Notes: generated by a model from the sequence alone, not told the origin. A stretch of DNA of 64,000 bases from Yponomeuta sedellus (GCA_934045075.1 OW203743.1:17541152-17605151); one strand, 5' to 3'; shown: positions 9,130 to 20,285, numbered from the stretch's first letter. Numbers and translations are program-made.

Positions 9130-9447
9130 CAGGAAACATTTTATTTATTTTCTTTATTTCCAAACATTCCCTATCCTTACAGGTGTAACCTAATTCAATA
9201 GGGAGATACAATTAACTTTATTATTAACAATGTTTAAATATCACACATTTCCTTAAATCTAACCTAAACTTTTAAATTGGTATGTAACCTGTCACATATA
9301 TAATCCTGTTCACATGCATCTCCATCCTTCCTCTCGCAAAACCTCACACACTCACTGCGTACAACTGACCATTCATCGTCAAACACATCACAGTCAGGTG
9401 CTGATGCGAGGAGCGCATTAAGATACTGCAAAGCGCGAACAAGCGGT
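9130..9447 (-). pseudogene. 3' exon or retrocopy fragment, unknown protein
   Basis: The minus strand carries a 63-codon frame from about 9441 down to a stop at about 9274. It includes RALQYLNALLASAPDCD, VFDDEWSVVRSECVRFCERK and EQDYICDRLHTNLKV. Downstream lie AATAAAG and AAAATAAATAAAA, like a polyadenylation site. I do not recognise the family. It could be the last part of a LINE ORF, a processed pseudogene or a real last exon. Confidence 0.4.
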
Positions 9448-9500
9448 GAGTTACCATGTTACCATATCAATCCGGTTATGGTAGTTTCATTCACACCATC

Positions 9501-9677
9501 GGTAGTCTGGTAACCAATCGCATTGCAATGGTCTTTGCACCTTTTGGTAATGTCATTACTCGTACTTTCTCGGCGCCTCGCGCGATTCGATCTTCGTCGC
9601 GTGAGATGCCTATTTAATTTGCGCGAGTTATACCCCTGGAATGACGTTGTACTGCTTTTGCTTTGTAGACTACCAAA
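9501..9677. mobile_element. MITE, GGTAGTCT/AGACTACC termini
   Basis: Ends GGTAGTCTGGTAACCAATCG and GTAGACTACCAAA. Similar to 17053-17214 in the opposite orientation (ACCCCTGGAATGACGTTGT against the inverse of ATGTCGTTCCAGGGGT). The CGCCTCGCGCGATTCG centre is CpG-rich. Confidence 0.7.
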
Positions 9678-9699
9678 TTGAGGCAAATAACAACCATTG

Positions 9700-10555
9700 T
9701 CGTGCTTATAGCATTCTTTTGAAAAACTATGTAAGAATTAGACTCTAGGGCCTAGACAAGAGATTGTGTTGTGCGAAAATTACTAATAGATATAATCAAA
9801 ATTCATAATATAATTTAATTAGAGTTTCGATGAACTAATTCAATTTAATGTGTATACAGTATGAATGATTACATTAAAACACAATGACTTTTAAATGCAT
9901 CTATGACATCTTTCATTCTTGACATTGTATAATAATCTTGTAAATAATATAGCCTTTCTATTTTTTATAATAATATTTGTATACCATATTATGGTACTAC
10001 ACGCTTGTCCAGAACAATGTGTCTTGTAAAATCTACATGTACCGTGTTTGCTTACAAATAATGACTTGAAACTTGAAACTTTTACTGAACACACAATTTT
10101 GAAAGTTGTATATTCCCGTAAAGGTTTTTCACATAGAATTGTACATTAGAATAAATAGTTTTTAAACGAAATGTGAAAAAAATGTTGGAGTAGCTAATAA
10201 ATAATAATAATAATATTACATTGTGAGGTTGTGTTTTTGTTACAATATTCCAACAAGAGCAATATCTCAAAGTTCACAACGCCAGTGACCCCCAGTCTTC
10301 CGTAGCGGACAATGTAGCGATCGGCAAGCAAGCCGTGCACATTTATTTGCGACGTGCTCCGCATGGGAACCGAACTGACGACCCGCGCCCGGTGAACCTT
10401 TACGACCACCTGGTTGGGTACTGCCGCTTTTCACTGGAAAGGTTTGCCCTTGTCATTCCGAGGAAAATTTAGCCCTCCTTTGACGTGTTACACCTGCGTA
10501 GACCACCCGGGTGGACCGCGGGCTTATTTTTTCGTTTTAAGTTAATGTGTATACT
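9700..10555. other. Unassigned AT-rich then CpG-containing stretch
   Basis: 9700-10270 is AT-rich with no family recognised. 10270-10520 is more GC-rich (CCACCCGGGTGGACCGCGGG) and may be an unrecognised element. No reading frame with known motifs. Confidence 0.35.
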
Positions 10556-10650
10556 AATGAACATTGACGAAGGGAAGTTGATCGGTCCGTATCGTGACAA
10601 GTGACAGTCCCTGGTGTCTGCCTACCCCTCTGGGATACGGGTGTGAGGTT
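10556..10650 (+). repeat. LINE pol C-terminal fragment (H type)
   Basis: GACAAGTGACAGTCCCTGGT and CTGCCTACCCCTCTGGGATA match, in inverse, the better-preserved copy at 47060-47240. Confidence 0.6.
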
Positions 10651-10839
10651 ATATTATGTACTCGTATAGTAGGCCTTTTTGCACAACATGTGCTTTATAC
10701 ATTATTAAGCGCGTTTCTGGTAAACTCAATATAGGAAGCTTTGTAGAACCATATAATGCTCCGTAAAGGATTGCTGATATGATAAATGAGCAAGGATTTT
10801 TTCATCTCCTTTTTATATAGCCACAACGTTAATGATGGA

Positions 10840-11095
10840 AATGAAATGAAATGAAAAGGTTTTATTCAAAGTAGCGCAGAAGCTGCGGCTTAATGAACAT
10901 TACAATTCAAACTAGGTGTCCATTTCAAAATCTAGATCATTTTGGAGAAAAAATAGACAAAAAAACTTCAAACTTAGTCTTTTCAAAGTCCTTAATTAAC
11001 AGAGTTTACAAAATTATTTTAAAACATAGAACTCAGGCATTGTACTGGCTTTAATTCTAGACATTATTGTCATCTAAATAATCCTACTACATTTT
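10840..11095 (-). repeat. J-LINE 3' end
   Basis: GAAATGAAATGAAAAGGTTTTA at the 3' boundary, then CTGCGGCTTAATGAACATTA. It ends 5' at about 11095, so only the UTR remains. Confidence 0.75.
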
Positions 11096-11099
11096 AATT

Positions 11100-11690
11100 A
11101 TCAAATAGACAACGTTGTCACAAAAGCTTTTCAAAGACTTGGTTTAATCCTACGCTTATCAAAACCTTTAAAGAGAGCTAAGTCTTTGAAAATCCTGTAC
11201 TATGCCTTTGTTCGCAGTATCCTAGAGTTCGGAAGTGTGGTGTGGAACCCGCAGTACGTTGTCCATATAGAATCACGTGTAGAAAAGATACAACACAAAT
11301 TTCTTAAATCCTTAAAGTATCGAACAGGCAATTACTTCACAAATTAAAACTGCTGAGGAGCGACATGACTTACCTTCTCTAGAGAACAGACGAAATTATT
11401 TGGATATTCTTTTCCTCTGCAAAATAATGAATAACCACATTGATTCTCCAACCCTCTTAGAAAACATCTCCTTTAAAATTCCTCGACCGTCCTCTCGATC
11501 GAAACAAACTTTTTACATACCCCATTGTAGTACCATCTATGCTAAAAATACTTTTTCAGACGTGCTTCGCATTTTTATAATGAGTACATCCCGGATGTCG
11601 ACATTTTTTTCCACTCCTATAATTCGTTCAAGAAATTAGTGAGAGAGAATTGTCTTGCTTAATAAATGCTTTCAAAAAAAAAAAAATTAT
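11100..11690 (+). pseudogene. Non-LTR retrotransposon RT C-terminus, second lineage
   Basis: Plus strand. One frame reads KAFQRLGLILRLSKPLKRAK, KILYYAFVRSILEFGSVVWN, then IESRVEKIQHKFLKSLKYRT. After a frameshift at about 11330 a second frame gives EERHDLPSLENRRNYLDILF and FKIPRPSSRSKQTFYIPHCS. This is the region downstream of the RT palm and thumb of CR1/Jockey-like LINEs. It ends in poly(A) at 11677-11689. 5'-truncated and frameshifted. Confidence 0.8.
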
Positions 11691-11875
11691 TATAATCATA
11701 TTATATATATAATTACACATTATTATAATATATTCTTTATTGAGTCAGTGTTTCGTAAACCGTGCTGATACAACTTTTTTTTCATTTGTCCATAATGGGC
11801 ATCTCTATGTTATTTTTTTTTATTAAGTTATGGATCTCAAGGTTTAGAAGAAATAATGTATTTGTATACTTTAAG

Positions 11876-12274
11876 CAGCGGTGGTAGCTCAGTGGGTAGA
11901 ACCATAGACTGGCAAGCGAGAGCTCCAGGTTCGATCCCGAGTGCGGGCATGTACCAATGACTTGGTTTAATTTCAAAGTTACGTACATTTGCGAATTTGT
12001 AGTCGCAATACCACACGCTAACGGTGAAGGAAAACATCGTGAGGAAACCCGCAGCTTGGTTGGCTCCGCACGTATTGAATAGTCTTTCCTGTGGACTAGG
12101 CCGACTAGGCTGTCAGGATGGTATAGGTGCTGGGCAAGCCTACACCATCTATAAAAACCATGACCCAGGCACTACAGCGTCGGAGTGGTCCCTTCACCCA
12201 TCTAGTGTGAGTGAAGATACCACTGGACGCTGTATAAATCATCTCATTAAGTAGATGCAAAAAGGCCAATTATA
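11876..12274 (+). mobile_element. GA-SINE, full length with target duplication
   Basis: Flanked by TATACTTTAAG at 11865-11875 and 12275-12285. The tRNA-like head GCGGTGGTAGCTCAGTGGGT has box B GGTTCGATCCC, then GTGAAGGAAAACATCGTGAGG, GGCTGTCAGGATGGTATAGG and the 3' part TAGTGTGAGTGAAGATACCA. About 400 bp; this is the reference copy for the window. Confidence 0.9.
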
Positions 12275-12333
12275 TATACTTTAAGTAAAAAACTGTTAGT
12301 ATCCTAATTAAAGAGAAAAAAAAGAAATCCTTT

Positions 12334-13310
12334 AAGCTATAGCCCTTTTGGCACAAAGTGTACTTTACACATTTTTTGAACCGCGTTTCAGGCAAGCTTA
12401 GTATATCTTCAGGGATTTTATTATAGAAGCGTATACAATGCCCCATGAAGGATTTGCCAGCCTAAATAGTGGGAACGAAAGTTTATGTTTATTTCTAGTA
12501 TTTGCATTGTGTTGGCTACCCAAAGTTTTAAAGTTACTGATATTTTTCCTGACGTACCTACATAAAGTTTTCATAGATATACTGACTGGCAACTGTCAGG
12601 ATGTTAGTTTCTTTAAAGAAATCTCTTAACTAATCTCTACTGCCTAGCTTATAAATGAATCTGATCGCTCTCTTCTGCAAGACAAAGATGGTCTCAATAT
12701 CTGCAGCCCGTCCCCACAGTAGTATGCCATAGGACATAACACTATGGAAGTAACTAAAATAAACAAGCCTAGCAGTTGCGACGTCAGTTAGTTCCCTAAT
12801 TCTTTTAACTGCATATGCTGCTGAACTAAGCCTATTTTTTTTATATGAGGACCCCATTGAAGCTTTGCATCAATTGTGATACCTAGAAATACAGTTTCAT
12901 TTACAAGGTCTAATTTGTCATTCCCCAACATAACATTGCTGTCAACCGCTTTGACATTTGGTAGAGTGAACTTTATACATTTTGTCTTCTTTGAATTTAA
13001 CAATAAGTTATTGGTAGTAAACTACAAGTACCCAAGAGAGAGAGTATTATTTGTATTGTCAAGTTCATTTTCTTGTCTCTTAATTTTAAAAATAAGTGAC
13101 GTGTCATCTGTGAATAATACTATCTCTGACATATTTTAAACCATGAACGGCAAATCATTTACATATATGAGGAAGAGGAACGTCCCCAAAATAGAACCTG
13201 TGGCACTCCTATCTTGACCTCTGACCCTAAAGATTTAGTTCGATTTATTTCAGCTCTTTGAATTCTTCCTCCTAAATATGATGTCATAAGTTAGATAAGA
13301 ATACAAAAAG
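12334..13310 (-). pseudogene. J-LINE (Jockey-like) RT C-terminal half
   Basis: The minus strand encodes, in two frames, TDDTSLIFK (the F/YADD catalytic box with A changed to T), LLLNSKKTKCIKFTLPNVKA, VFLGITIDAKLQWGPHIKK and ATARLVYFSYFHSVMSYGIL-LWG. The frames are offset at about 12820-12860 and stops occur, so it is dead. Further 3' comes the UTR shared with 6692-7240 and 44412-44825. The catalytic region lies near 13100. Confidence 0.85.
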
Positions 13311-13325
13311 ATAGGCAGGTTAATG

Positions 13326-13688
13326 ATATCAACCCTTGTACGTCCCCACTGCTGGGGCACGGGTCTCTTTCTGCATCGCAGGAAGGTTAGGCCATACTCC
13401 ACCACGGGGGCCAAGTTCAGGTTGGTAGAGGATTGTACGGCAGTGGCGGGCCTTACTGTCAGAAGTTATCAAGCCGCCCATTAGGCCTCTGACACGGCTT
13501 AACGACTGCCATTACATGACAGCCTGCACCAACGGCTTAACGTGCCTTGCGAAGCATGGAAGCGCTCGGAAAAATGCTACTAGCAGTAGTCACGGGACGG
13601 TCACCTATCCTGCACCTGACCGCGCCTGTTGTTGCTTAACTCAAGTGATTGATTCCAATCACTCGGTTGGACTAGGCCACGAGCGCTA
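13326..13688 (-). mobile_element. 5S-SINE, full length
   Basis: Complete from ATATCAACCCTTGTACG to CCACGAGCGCT, with the 5S-like head in inverse at about 13590-13660. Confidence 0.9.
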
Positions 13689-14004
13689 TTTATGAACCAA
13701 AAACAATCTTACTAACCAACCTTTAGATAGACGAAAACAAAGTAAACAAAATGAAGGCCAAATCTACGAGTTCCCAACTACATGCTTGTGCCTGTCTTAT
13801 TGCGGTATTCCGAATATCGACTCTGCTTACTTTGTGCTCGTCAGCTTGCGCTGCTGGCAAAGGTTCTCAAACTTTCGTCGGCAAAGGCATCTTTGTCATT
13901 TTACAGTGCTACTAATCATATCATTTTCACAGACAGTTTTTGCAAGAGTGGTTAGCAAATCTCTCAATTAGAATGTAATTTTGTCTTGTTAGAGATCTTA
14001 GTAC
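13689..14004. other. Unassigned stretch
   Basis: A 61-codon plus frame at 13786-13971 shows no recognisable motif. No repeat family seen. Confidence 0.35.
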
Positions 14005-14236
14005 CTACCGTGCAATCACAGACGCGGTCAGGTGTACAATGGGTGACCGTCCCATGAGCACTGCTAGTGACATTTTTTCCAAGCGTTTCCTTGCTTTGCG
14101 AGGCATGTCAGATGCCTTATAACTTCTGACAGTAAGGCCCGCCCGGACTTGGCCCCCGTGGTCGAGTAAAGCCTAACTTCCCTGCGATGCAGGAAAAGAC
14201 CCGTGCTCCAGCAGTGAGGACATACAAGGGTTGATA
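14005..14236 (+). mobile_element. 5S-SINE, internally deleted
   Basis: Retains AATGGGTGACCGTCCCATGA and the 3' end GGACATACAAGGGTTGATAT, but lacks the GCCGTTGGTGCCGGC segment. Confidence 0.8.
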
Positions 14237-14362
14237 TGGATTGTTCTTATGGCGGTTTTTTTACTTTGAGTTTATTTCTAAAATGCGTACCTGATCAAAA
14301 ATTTATTTCAAGGAAAATAATTTACATTATGTTTATTGAATTTCAGTATACAATGATAGCCG

Positions 14363-14546
14363 CTCATGTAATGTCAGTCGTTAAGCCATGTCAGAGGCCT
14401 TATGGGTGGCTCGATATCTTCTGACAGTAGGGCCCGCCACTGTCTTACAATCCTCCACCAACCCGGAATTGGAGTACAGCCTAACCATCCTGCGATGCAG
14501 GAAGAGACCCCTGCCCCAGCAGTGGGGACATACAAGGGTTGATATC
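14363..14546 (+). mobile_element. 5S-SINE 3' half
   Basis: Starts at GTAATGTCAGTCGTTAAGCC and ends GGGTTGATATC. No head. Confidence 0.8.
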
Positions 14547-14801
14547 GGAGGGCTTGGTACACGTCTACAGCAAAGCTCCCCTACTTGGAGCATCGCTGGC
14601 TGGGTGTAATAAATCTCTCGTCGCTGCCACAACCGCAGAGCCACTGCAGACTGCAGCTAGATTCAACACATGATTCGCCGGCAGCCACATCGCTGCGGCG
14701 GCGTGTGCTTTACTCCCAGAGGAACAGCGCACAGAAGACCAGGATACATGTCAAAGGGTGATACGAAATTCGTTATATTTTTTATGTAAGATAAGATAAT
14801 A
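14547..14801. other. Unassigned stretch
   Basis: Moderately GC-rich (CATCGCTGCGGCGGCGTGTG). Nothing recognised. Confidence 0.35.
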
Positions 14802-15010
14802 TTGACGGCCTCGGTGGCGCAGCGGTTTGGCACGCTGACTGTAAAACCTAAGGTCTTGGGTTCGATCCCCGGCCGGGTCTTGGATATTATCTATTTATTT
14901 ATTGCATTAAATCTATCGTCGTTTTAGCACCTATAACACAAGTCATTTAGTTGTACTTAGTATAGGGCTAACGAGATCCATGTAATATGTCCATGACTAC
15001 TTATTTATTT
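14802..15010 (+). mobile_element. SINE-G
   Basis: The tRNA-like head GACGGCCTCGGTGGCGCAGC, TTTGGCACGCTGACTGTAAA and box B GGTTCGATCCC are followed by TTGGATATTATC and the tail TAGGGCTAACGAGATCCATG. The CGAACTTTTCTAG block seen in other copies is missing here. Confidence 0.85.
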
Positions 15011-15255
15011 AGTATTTACAGGATGCAGTTGTATACGGTTTAACAGAGTCAAGATGTTACATTCAAGATAAATAGGTATCTTTATGTTTTGCCCATAAGG
15101 CTACAAATTTATAATATATTAGTATTTACAGATCCAAAATTATATTAAAAGTATGTCAGAATATTTATATGTTGTTTGTATGTCAGTAATTTATTTCCAA
15201 AAAAACGCGACAATAATAATTGCGTGTAAAAAGTTTATTTAAAGATAATATAAGC

Positions 15256-15467
15256 ATTTTCCGAGCGCTTCCGTGGTTCGCAAGGCACGTTTAGCCATGT
15301 CAGAGGCCTTATGAGCGGCTTGATAACTTCTGACAGTAAAGCCCGCCACAGTCTTACAATCGTCCACCAAGCCGGACTTGGCCCCGTAGTAGTGTATGGC
15401 CTAACCTTCCTGCGATGCAGAAAGAGACCTGTGCCCCAGCAGTGGGGACATACACGGGTTGATATTT
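15256..15467 (+). mobile_element. 5S-SINE 3' half
   Basis: From TTTTCCGAGCGCTTCCGTGG to GGGACATACACGGGTTGATA, with a deletion of the GTTGGTGCCGGC segment. Confidence 0.8.
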
Positions 15468-15497
15468 ATATCAAAAGACTCAGCGCTCTTACAATAG

Positions 15498-15818
15498 ATG
15501 CATGATGAAAAGGACAGAAGCTCAGCAATTGCTGTTTTTCACAATCTGCCAGTGAGACTTCTGTCGGATTCTGTGACAGTGACATTAGTTCCCGCGGCGC
15601 GTTTCGTCGTGCAACTTTGTCTGTTTTACGGCCATTTTATGGGAGACCGACAACTTCCGACTGCAATGATGAAGCCCGACAACGCGTTGTCGCTCTTGCC
15701 ACGTGGAGTGTGTGAAGACGGAAATATACTAGACAATTATCAGCCCATAAAAAAATTACTCACTCGCTTATACTTTACTGTACACGAAAAACACAAAAAA
15801 GAAATTAATTCAATTTAA
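15498..15818 (+). CDS. Hypothetical ORF, 106 codons
   Basis: ATG to TAA. The protein has no motif I recognise; it has a hydrophobic middle (LVPAARFVVQLCLFYGHFMG) but no clear signal peptide. It begins just after a SINE and has no visible splice or promoter context. Most likely chance, but it is the longest frame outside recognised repeats in this part. Confidence 0.2.
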   Translation: MHDEKDRSSAIAVFHNLPVRLLSDSVTVTLVPAARFVVQLCLFYGHFMGDRQLPTAMMKPDNALSLLPRGVCEDGNILDNYQPIKKLLTRLYFTVHEKHKKEINSI

Positions 15819-15957
15819 GAAAATACATGTACAAAGGCAGAGATAACCTCTCTGCAAGAGATTTCTTCCAGCAAACCTTGGAAAATTACTGAGGAAAAAA
15901 ACAAAAAAAAATTGTGCTTTGCATCTACATCTGCATCTGATGTACTAGTCCAGTCCG

Positions 15958-16084
15958 TTTAAGAGTTGTCTGGAAGAGATCACTTTTAGTAATAAGGCCG
16001 CCGTCTCTACTCTTAGTTTAAGCAATATCTGTGTAATTCCATGTTAATGTACAATAAGGTGTTCTCTATCAATCTATCTAATGA
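15958..16084 (+). repeat. LINE-B 3' end
   Basis: TCTGGAAGAGATCACTTTTA, AATAAGGCCGCC and a degraded AATAAGGTGTTCTCTATC end. Confidence 0.75.
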
Positions 16085-16312
16085 GAAGCATCATCTAGTG
16101 TTCCCTTCGCTGAGGGAGTAGGGAATACTGGGACGCTGCAGTGCCTGGAATATTGTTTTAGATTGTTTTAGATGGAGTAGGCTAGCCAAGCACCTTTACC
16201 ATCTTGACAGGTTAGTCGGCCTAACCCACAGGAAAGAAAAGTCATTACGTGCGGAGCCAACCAATCGGCGGGTTTCCTCACGATGTTTTCCTTTACAAAC
16301 CTATAATTCGTG
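16078..16312 (-). mobile_element. GA-SINE 3' two thirds
   Basis: Inverse order: CATCTAGTG, GACGCTGCAGTGCCTGG, then CGGGTTTCCTCACGATGTTT. The tRNA head is lost at about 16312. Confidence 0.8.
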
Positions 16313-16540
16313 CAGTGGGAATGATTGTAATGAACACTTAAATCGATGAAAGCAGGATGTTACACTTAAAGCACCATCCACATAGATCAAGAACGTTGAC
16401 ATAGCGAAGACCGCCCATCCTGGCAGAAAATCTCTATTACAGCCTAATGAAAGTATTATAACACACATACACGCACACACTCACATACACTCACGCCTGT
16501 ATTGCGCAGGGGTACGAAGACCAGGCCTGGTGTTTAAGGA
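16313..16540. other. CA-rich segment and LINE fragment
   Basis: ACACACATACACGCACACAC is followed by CACGCCTGTATTGCGCAGGG, a trace of the H-type LINE C-terminus. Confidence 0.45.
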
Positions 16541-16986
16541 TGGGTGCATGCTGAGACGCAGGCGACGCAGCACAGCGCAGCGCAGGGCAGTACAGGACAA
16601 GTCAGTTGATGCAGACATAGCCCCACACCCTCACCGCGGGATGTGACGCAACTAATCGCTCCATTCCTTGGCAATTCTCCCCCATAATAACTCTTTCAAT
16701 GTTTTTTTTTTTTAATATTTTGGATGACTTGTATCATACAAACAAGGTTCACAGCGAATTAATTCAATTAAATGTTCTGACATTGCATCGAAATTGTTAG
16801 TAAACACGCCTCGACGTGCACGCGTCACGCAGAAATCTGTGCCGGCACTACAACGAGACGCAGACAGGGCAGACACATGTCTGCATCGCACGTGCCTGCG
16901 CCGTAGGTAGGTACGTAGCTCAATGACGTTCCATGCTTTACAAAATCTGCGCTGCGCTGAGTCGCCTGTTTCTCAGCATGCGCCCA
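16541..16986. mobile_element. Long-TIR MITE, 446 bp
   Basis: Left TGGGTGCATGCTGAGACGCA and the right inverse TGGGCGCATGCTGAGAAACA pair, and pairing continues through CAGGCGACGCAGC and GCGCAGCGCAG for about 40 bp. The interior holds GCAGACA motifs in both orientations. No transposase. Target duplication unclear. Confidence 0.8.
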
Positions 16987-17052
16987 GCCTAATACTTACA
17001 TAGATTTTTAATAGAATGGTAGAAGCACGACAATGATTGATATTTGCCTCAA

Positions 17053-17214
17053 TTTGGTAGTCTACAAAGCAATATCAATGCAATGTCGTTCCAGGGGTAT
17101 AACCCGCGCAAATTAAATAGGCATCTCACGCGAATAAGAACGAATGGCGCGAGGCGCTGAGTTAATTAGCACGGGTTATACCATTGCAATGCGATTGGTT
17201 ACCAGACTACCAAA
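17053..17214. mobile_element. MITE, GGTAGTCT/AGACTACC termini
   Basis: TTTGGTAGTCTAC and ACCAGACTACCAAA termini; second copy of the element at 9501-9677, inverted. Middle GGCGCGAGGCGCTGAG. Confidence 0.7.
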
Positions 17215-17337
17215 CTAAAACGTTAGTCACTTAGTTAGATTTCCGCATTTAGCTTCATAATTGGGCCATTGTACTTAGCAAGCTCTGAGGAACGTTAACA
17301 CTTCAGACAGCGAATGGTATTGCTGCTATAACATCAC

Positions 17338-17432
17338 AAATGTACATAACTTAGAAAACAAAATCATGCTGGGATTCAAACCCAGCACCTCCCAATTGAG
17401 AAGCCGGCATTCCACCGCTCAGCTACCACCGC
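17338..17432 (-). mobile_element. GA-SINE head, second head type
   Basis: In inverse: a tRNA-like head with CTCAATTGGGAGGTGCTGGG, box B TTTGAATCC (degraded), then the start of the body (AAGTTATGTACAT). The same head type occurs at 41028 and 47680. Confidence 0.7.
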
Positions 17433-17685
17433 TTTTGGTCCGGCCCGGAGTCACCACAAAGCGGCCCTAAACCAGATTACCACTTGTTAGTCGGCACTTC
17501 TTTCGGCCCTAACAAATTGTCATGCGCCCTTACCGGATAAGCTTAAGGTGTGCGTTCAGATACAGATAATTATTACATCGCGCGTCCAATCCAATTCATA
17601 AGTCCATATTTGTCGTAGGCCACGCCCAGCAGTGGTCAGCGAGCTAGCGGGCGTCCCATGCTGCTTTTTCTCGAGGCGAGGATGT
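17433..17685. other. Unassigned stretch
   Basis: GC-moderate, no family recognised. Confidence 0.35.
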
Positions 17686-17854
17686 TGCTGCCTGTACGTA
17701 ATACAGAGAGTATTGTAAAGAGGTTCGGAATTTCACTGATGCCGGTGAGTCGCCAATTAGCTCAGTTGGAAGAGCGCTGGCACGGTTAGCCAGAGGTCGC
17801 GGGTTCGAGTCCCGGCATGGGGGAAATTTTTAGCCTCCACATAAGTTTTTTAAA
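17686..17854 (+). mobile_element. T308 monomer, subfamily II
   Basis: TGCTGCCTGTACGTAATACA to ATAAGTTTTTTAAAA. The tRNA-like module has TTAGCTCAGTTGGAAGAGC and GGTCGCGGG, the subfamily II diagnostic bases. No convincing target duplication. Confidence 0.8.
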
Positions 17855-17865
17855 ATCATTTGTTC

Positions 17866-18200
17866 ATCATCTCATTATGTCCCTACCGAGGGGCGCGGGC
17901 CTCTTCCGTAAGTAAGGTATAGGCCAGTCCACCACGGGGACCAACACCGGATTGGTGGAGGCTTGCAAGACAAGTGGCTGGTCTTCCTATCAGAAGTTTT
18001 CAAGCCGCCCTAAGGCCTCTGACTTGGCTTAACGACTGCCATCTATCGACGGCAGCCAGCACCAACTGCGTAACGTGCCTTGCGAAGCACGGAACCGCTC
18101 GGAAAAATGCCACTATCATTAGTCATAGACGGTTACCTATCCATGCACAGAATGCGCCCTTCGTGTTCGTTTAAGATCAGGCAGCCGGGGCTGCGAGCGA
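17866..18200 (-). mobile_element. 5S-SINE, second head type
   Basis: GGTTACCTATCCATGCACAG and GATCAGGCAGCCGGGGCTGC replace the CTCGTGGCCTAG head. The 3' end is TGTCCCTACCGAGGGGC. Confidence 0.8.
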
Positions 18201-18491
18201 TGCGTGTCTGTGTCTGAACCTAACTTTTGGGATTTACAAGCGGCAGTGGGCCAATCCGCCAGACCATAAATAAGTCATTACACACCCCGTTACGCCCTTT
18301 ATGGACGATTTGTACAGATTTTCTGGACTAAGACGACTGAAATTAAATCTCAGTACAGGCAACAGCTGATCGACATTTGTTGCAGTAATGGAACTGGAGA
18401 GAATTTTCATTTCATTCAATATTTATTTAATTCAGACTGAACGCTTATCAAAGCTTCATGGTACTTTTAAATATTATATTGGCCTTTTATG
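18201..18491. other. Unassigned stretch
   Basis: A 61-codon minus frame at 18234-18419 has no motif. Nothing else recognised. Confidence 0.35.
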
Positions 18492-18881
18492 CATCTACTT
18501 AATGAGATGATTTATACAGCATCCAGTGGTATCTCCACTCACACTACATGGGTGAAGGAACCACTCCGACGCTGGTTTGCCTAGGACATGGTTTTATAGA
18601 TGGTGTAGGCTTGCCCAGCACCTATGCCATCCTGACAGCTTAATCGGCCTAGCCCACAGGAAAGACTAGTCAATACGTGCGGAGCCAACCAAGCCGCGGG
18701 TTTCCTCACGATGTTTTCCTTCACAGTTAGCGTGTGGTATTGCGACTACAAATTCGAAAATGTACGTAACTTTGAAATTGAAATTAAACAAAGTCATTGG
18801 TACATGCCCGCACTCGGGTTCGAATCCTGGGCTCTCGCTTGCCAGTCCATGGTTCTACCCACTAAGCTACCACCGCTTCGC
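18492..18881 (-). mobile_element. GA-SINE, full length
   Basis: Complete in inverse from CATCTACTTAATGAGATGA to AAGCTACCACCGCTT. The tRNA-like head is at about 18807-18880 with box B GGTTCGAATCC (inverse). Confidence 0.85.
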
Positions 18882-18939
18882 AACTTTTACTTTTAAGAAT
18901 AACTTTGGTCCATTTAAAAATACGTATCATATTTGAACG

Positions 18940-19245
18940 GCGGCAGTAGCTCAGTGGGTAGAACAATGGACTCGGAAGCGATAGACCCAGGTTCGATTCC
19001 CGGTGCGGGCATGTACCAATGACTTTGTTTTCTAAGTTATGTACATTCGTAAAGTTATAGTGGCAATACCACACGCTAACAGTGAAAGAAATCATCCTGA
19101 GGAAACCTGAGTGTCTGACGTGTTCAAATACCTAAGCGCTTGAATTTGCCAATCCAAGGTGGGCACTCGTGGTGATTAAACCCATAGGCTCTGAGAGAAC
19201 GCTTGTGCCTGGCAGTGGGGACGTATTTAGGCTTTATTACTATAT
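18940..19245 (+). mobile_element. GA-SINE, full-length short form
   Basis: GGCGGCAGTAGCTCAGTGGG head, box B GGTTCGATTCC, GTGAAAGAAATCATCCTGAGG body and 3' part GCCTGGCAGTGGGGACGTAT. The 3' half differs from that at 11876, so at least two 3' types exist. Confidence 0.85.
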
Positions 19246-19263
19246 TTTATATTTCTTTTCTGA

Positions 19264-19622
19264 GGCGCTCGTGGCCTAGGCGAACCGAGTGATTGGAATT
19301 CATCACTTAAGGTTAAGCAACAACAGGCGCGGTCAGGTACGGGATGGGCGAGCGTCCCGTGACTACCGCTAGTGGCATTTTTTCGAGCGCTTCCGTGCTT
19401 CGCAAGGCACGTTAAGCCGTTGGTGCCGGCTGTCATATAATGGCAGTCGTCAAGCCATGTCAGAGGCCTTATGGGCGGCTTGATAACTTCTGACAGTAAG
19501 GCCCGCTTTCTTACAATCCTCCACCAAACCGGACTTGGCCCCCCTGGTGGAGTATGGGCTAACCTTCCTGCGATGTAGGAAGAGACCCGAGCCCCAGCAG
19601 TGGGGACATACAAGGCTTGATA
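19264..19622 (+). mobile_element. 5S-SINE, full length
   Basis: GCGCTCGTGGCCTAGGCGAA to AAGGCTTGATAA, with GGCGCGGTCAGGTACGGGAT as the 5S-like block. Confidence 0.9.
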
Positions 19623-20185
19623 ACGAACGACATTTCTTTTAGAGCATGATTTTTCTATGTAGCCTACTCAGAAAAAGAAATGCTTGTAATCAAAAAGTTT
19701 CTAATTGTTTAATCAAATGACTATGAAATCACCAAGTCAATGGTTATGTAATCACTGAATCACCAAATCTAAGATTGGTACAGCTCCAGCAAATGAGCCC
19801 TTTTGGCCTCTGCAGTGACAGCAAATAATGTTATTGGATGTAAAGTAACCCAGCCACGCGTCTGCGAGTAAATAAACGCATTAGCTTGCTCGACACGGGT
19901 GCGTTTAGCGCATAAAATTTGCTTTTACTCTAAAGTCAAATTTAACCCTTAACCTTAAGACAATGGTGCAAAAAACCGCCTTAAACAAAGGCGCTTGGGG
20001 TGAAATTCCCTTGGCAACCGGGGCTAAGGCAACAGTTTGAAATAAGAACGAAACGCGTCTCATTTTGAATTCCAAACGTTCGATTGTGAATTTGAATAGA
20101 GAGCGCGCGAGTGGGCCATTCTTCGTAGCAAGGAAAAGATTTCAGGGCACCCTTGAGGTTAGGAGAATATACAGGGTCATTTCTA
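19623..20185. other. Unassigned stretch
   Basis: No repeat recognised. Contains AAACCGCCTTAAACAAAGGC and GGCAACCGGGGCTAAGGC. Possibly single-copy. Confidence 0.35.
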
Positions 20186-20189
20186 AGAT

Positions 20190-20275
20190 GTGAAGCGAAG
20201 GTGATCTGTCAGGATCAAGGCAAGTGGGAGTCCTTGGTATGTACCCCTCTAGGATACAGGCCTGTTATGATCTAA
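20190..20275 (+). repeat. LINE pol C-terminal fragment (H type)
   Basis: GAAGCGAAGGTGATCTGTCA and GGATCAAGGCAAGTGGGAGT, ending at CTCTAGGATACAGGCC. Confidence 0.6.
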
Positions 20276-20285
20276 GAACACGGTA

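Noticed and set aside
16541..16986. piggyBac or other named superfamily for the long-TIR MITE
   Set aside because: Flanks do not give a clean TTAA or TA duplication, so the superfamily was left open.
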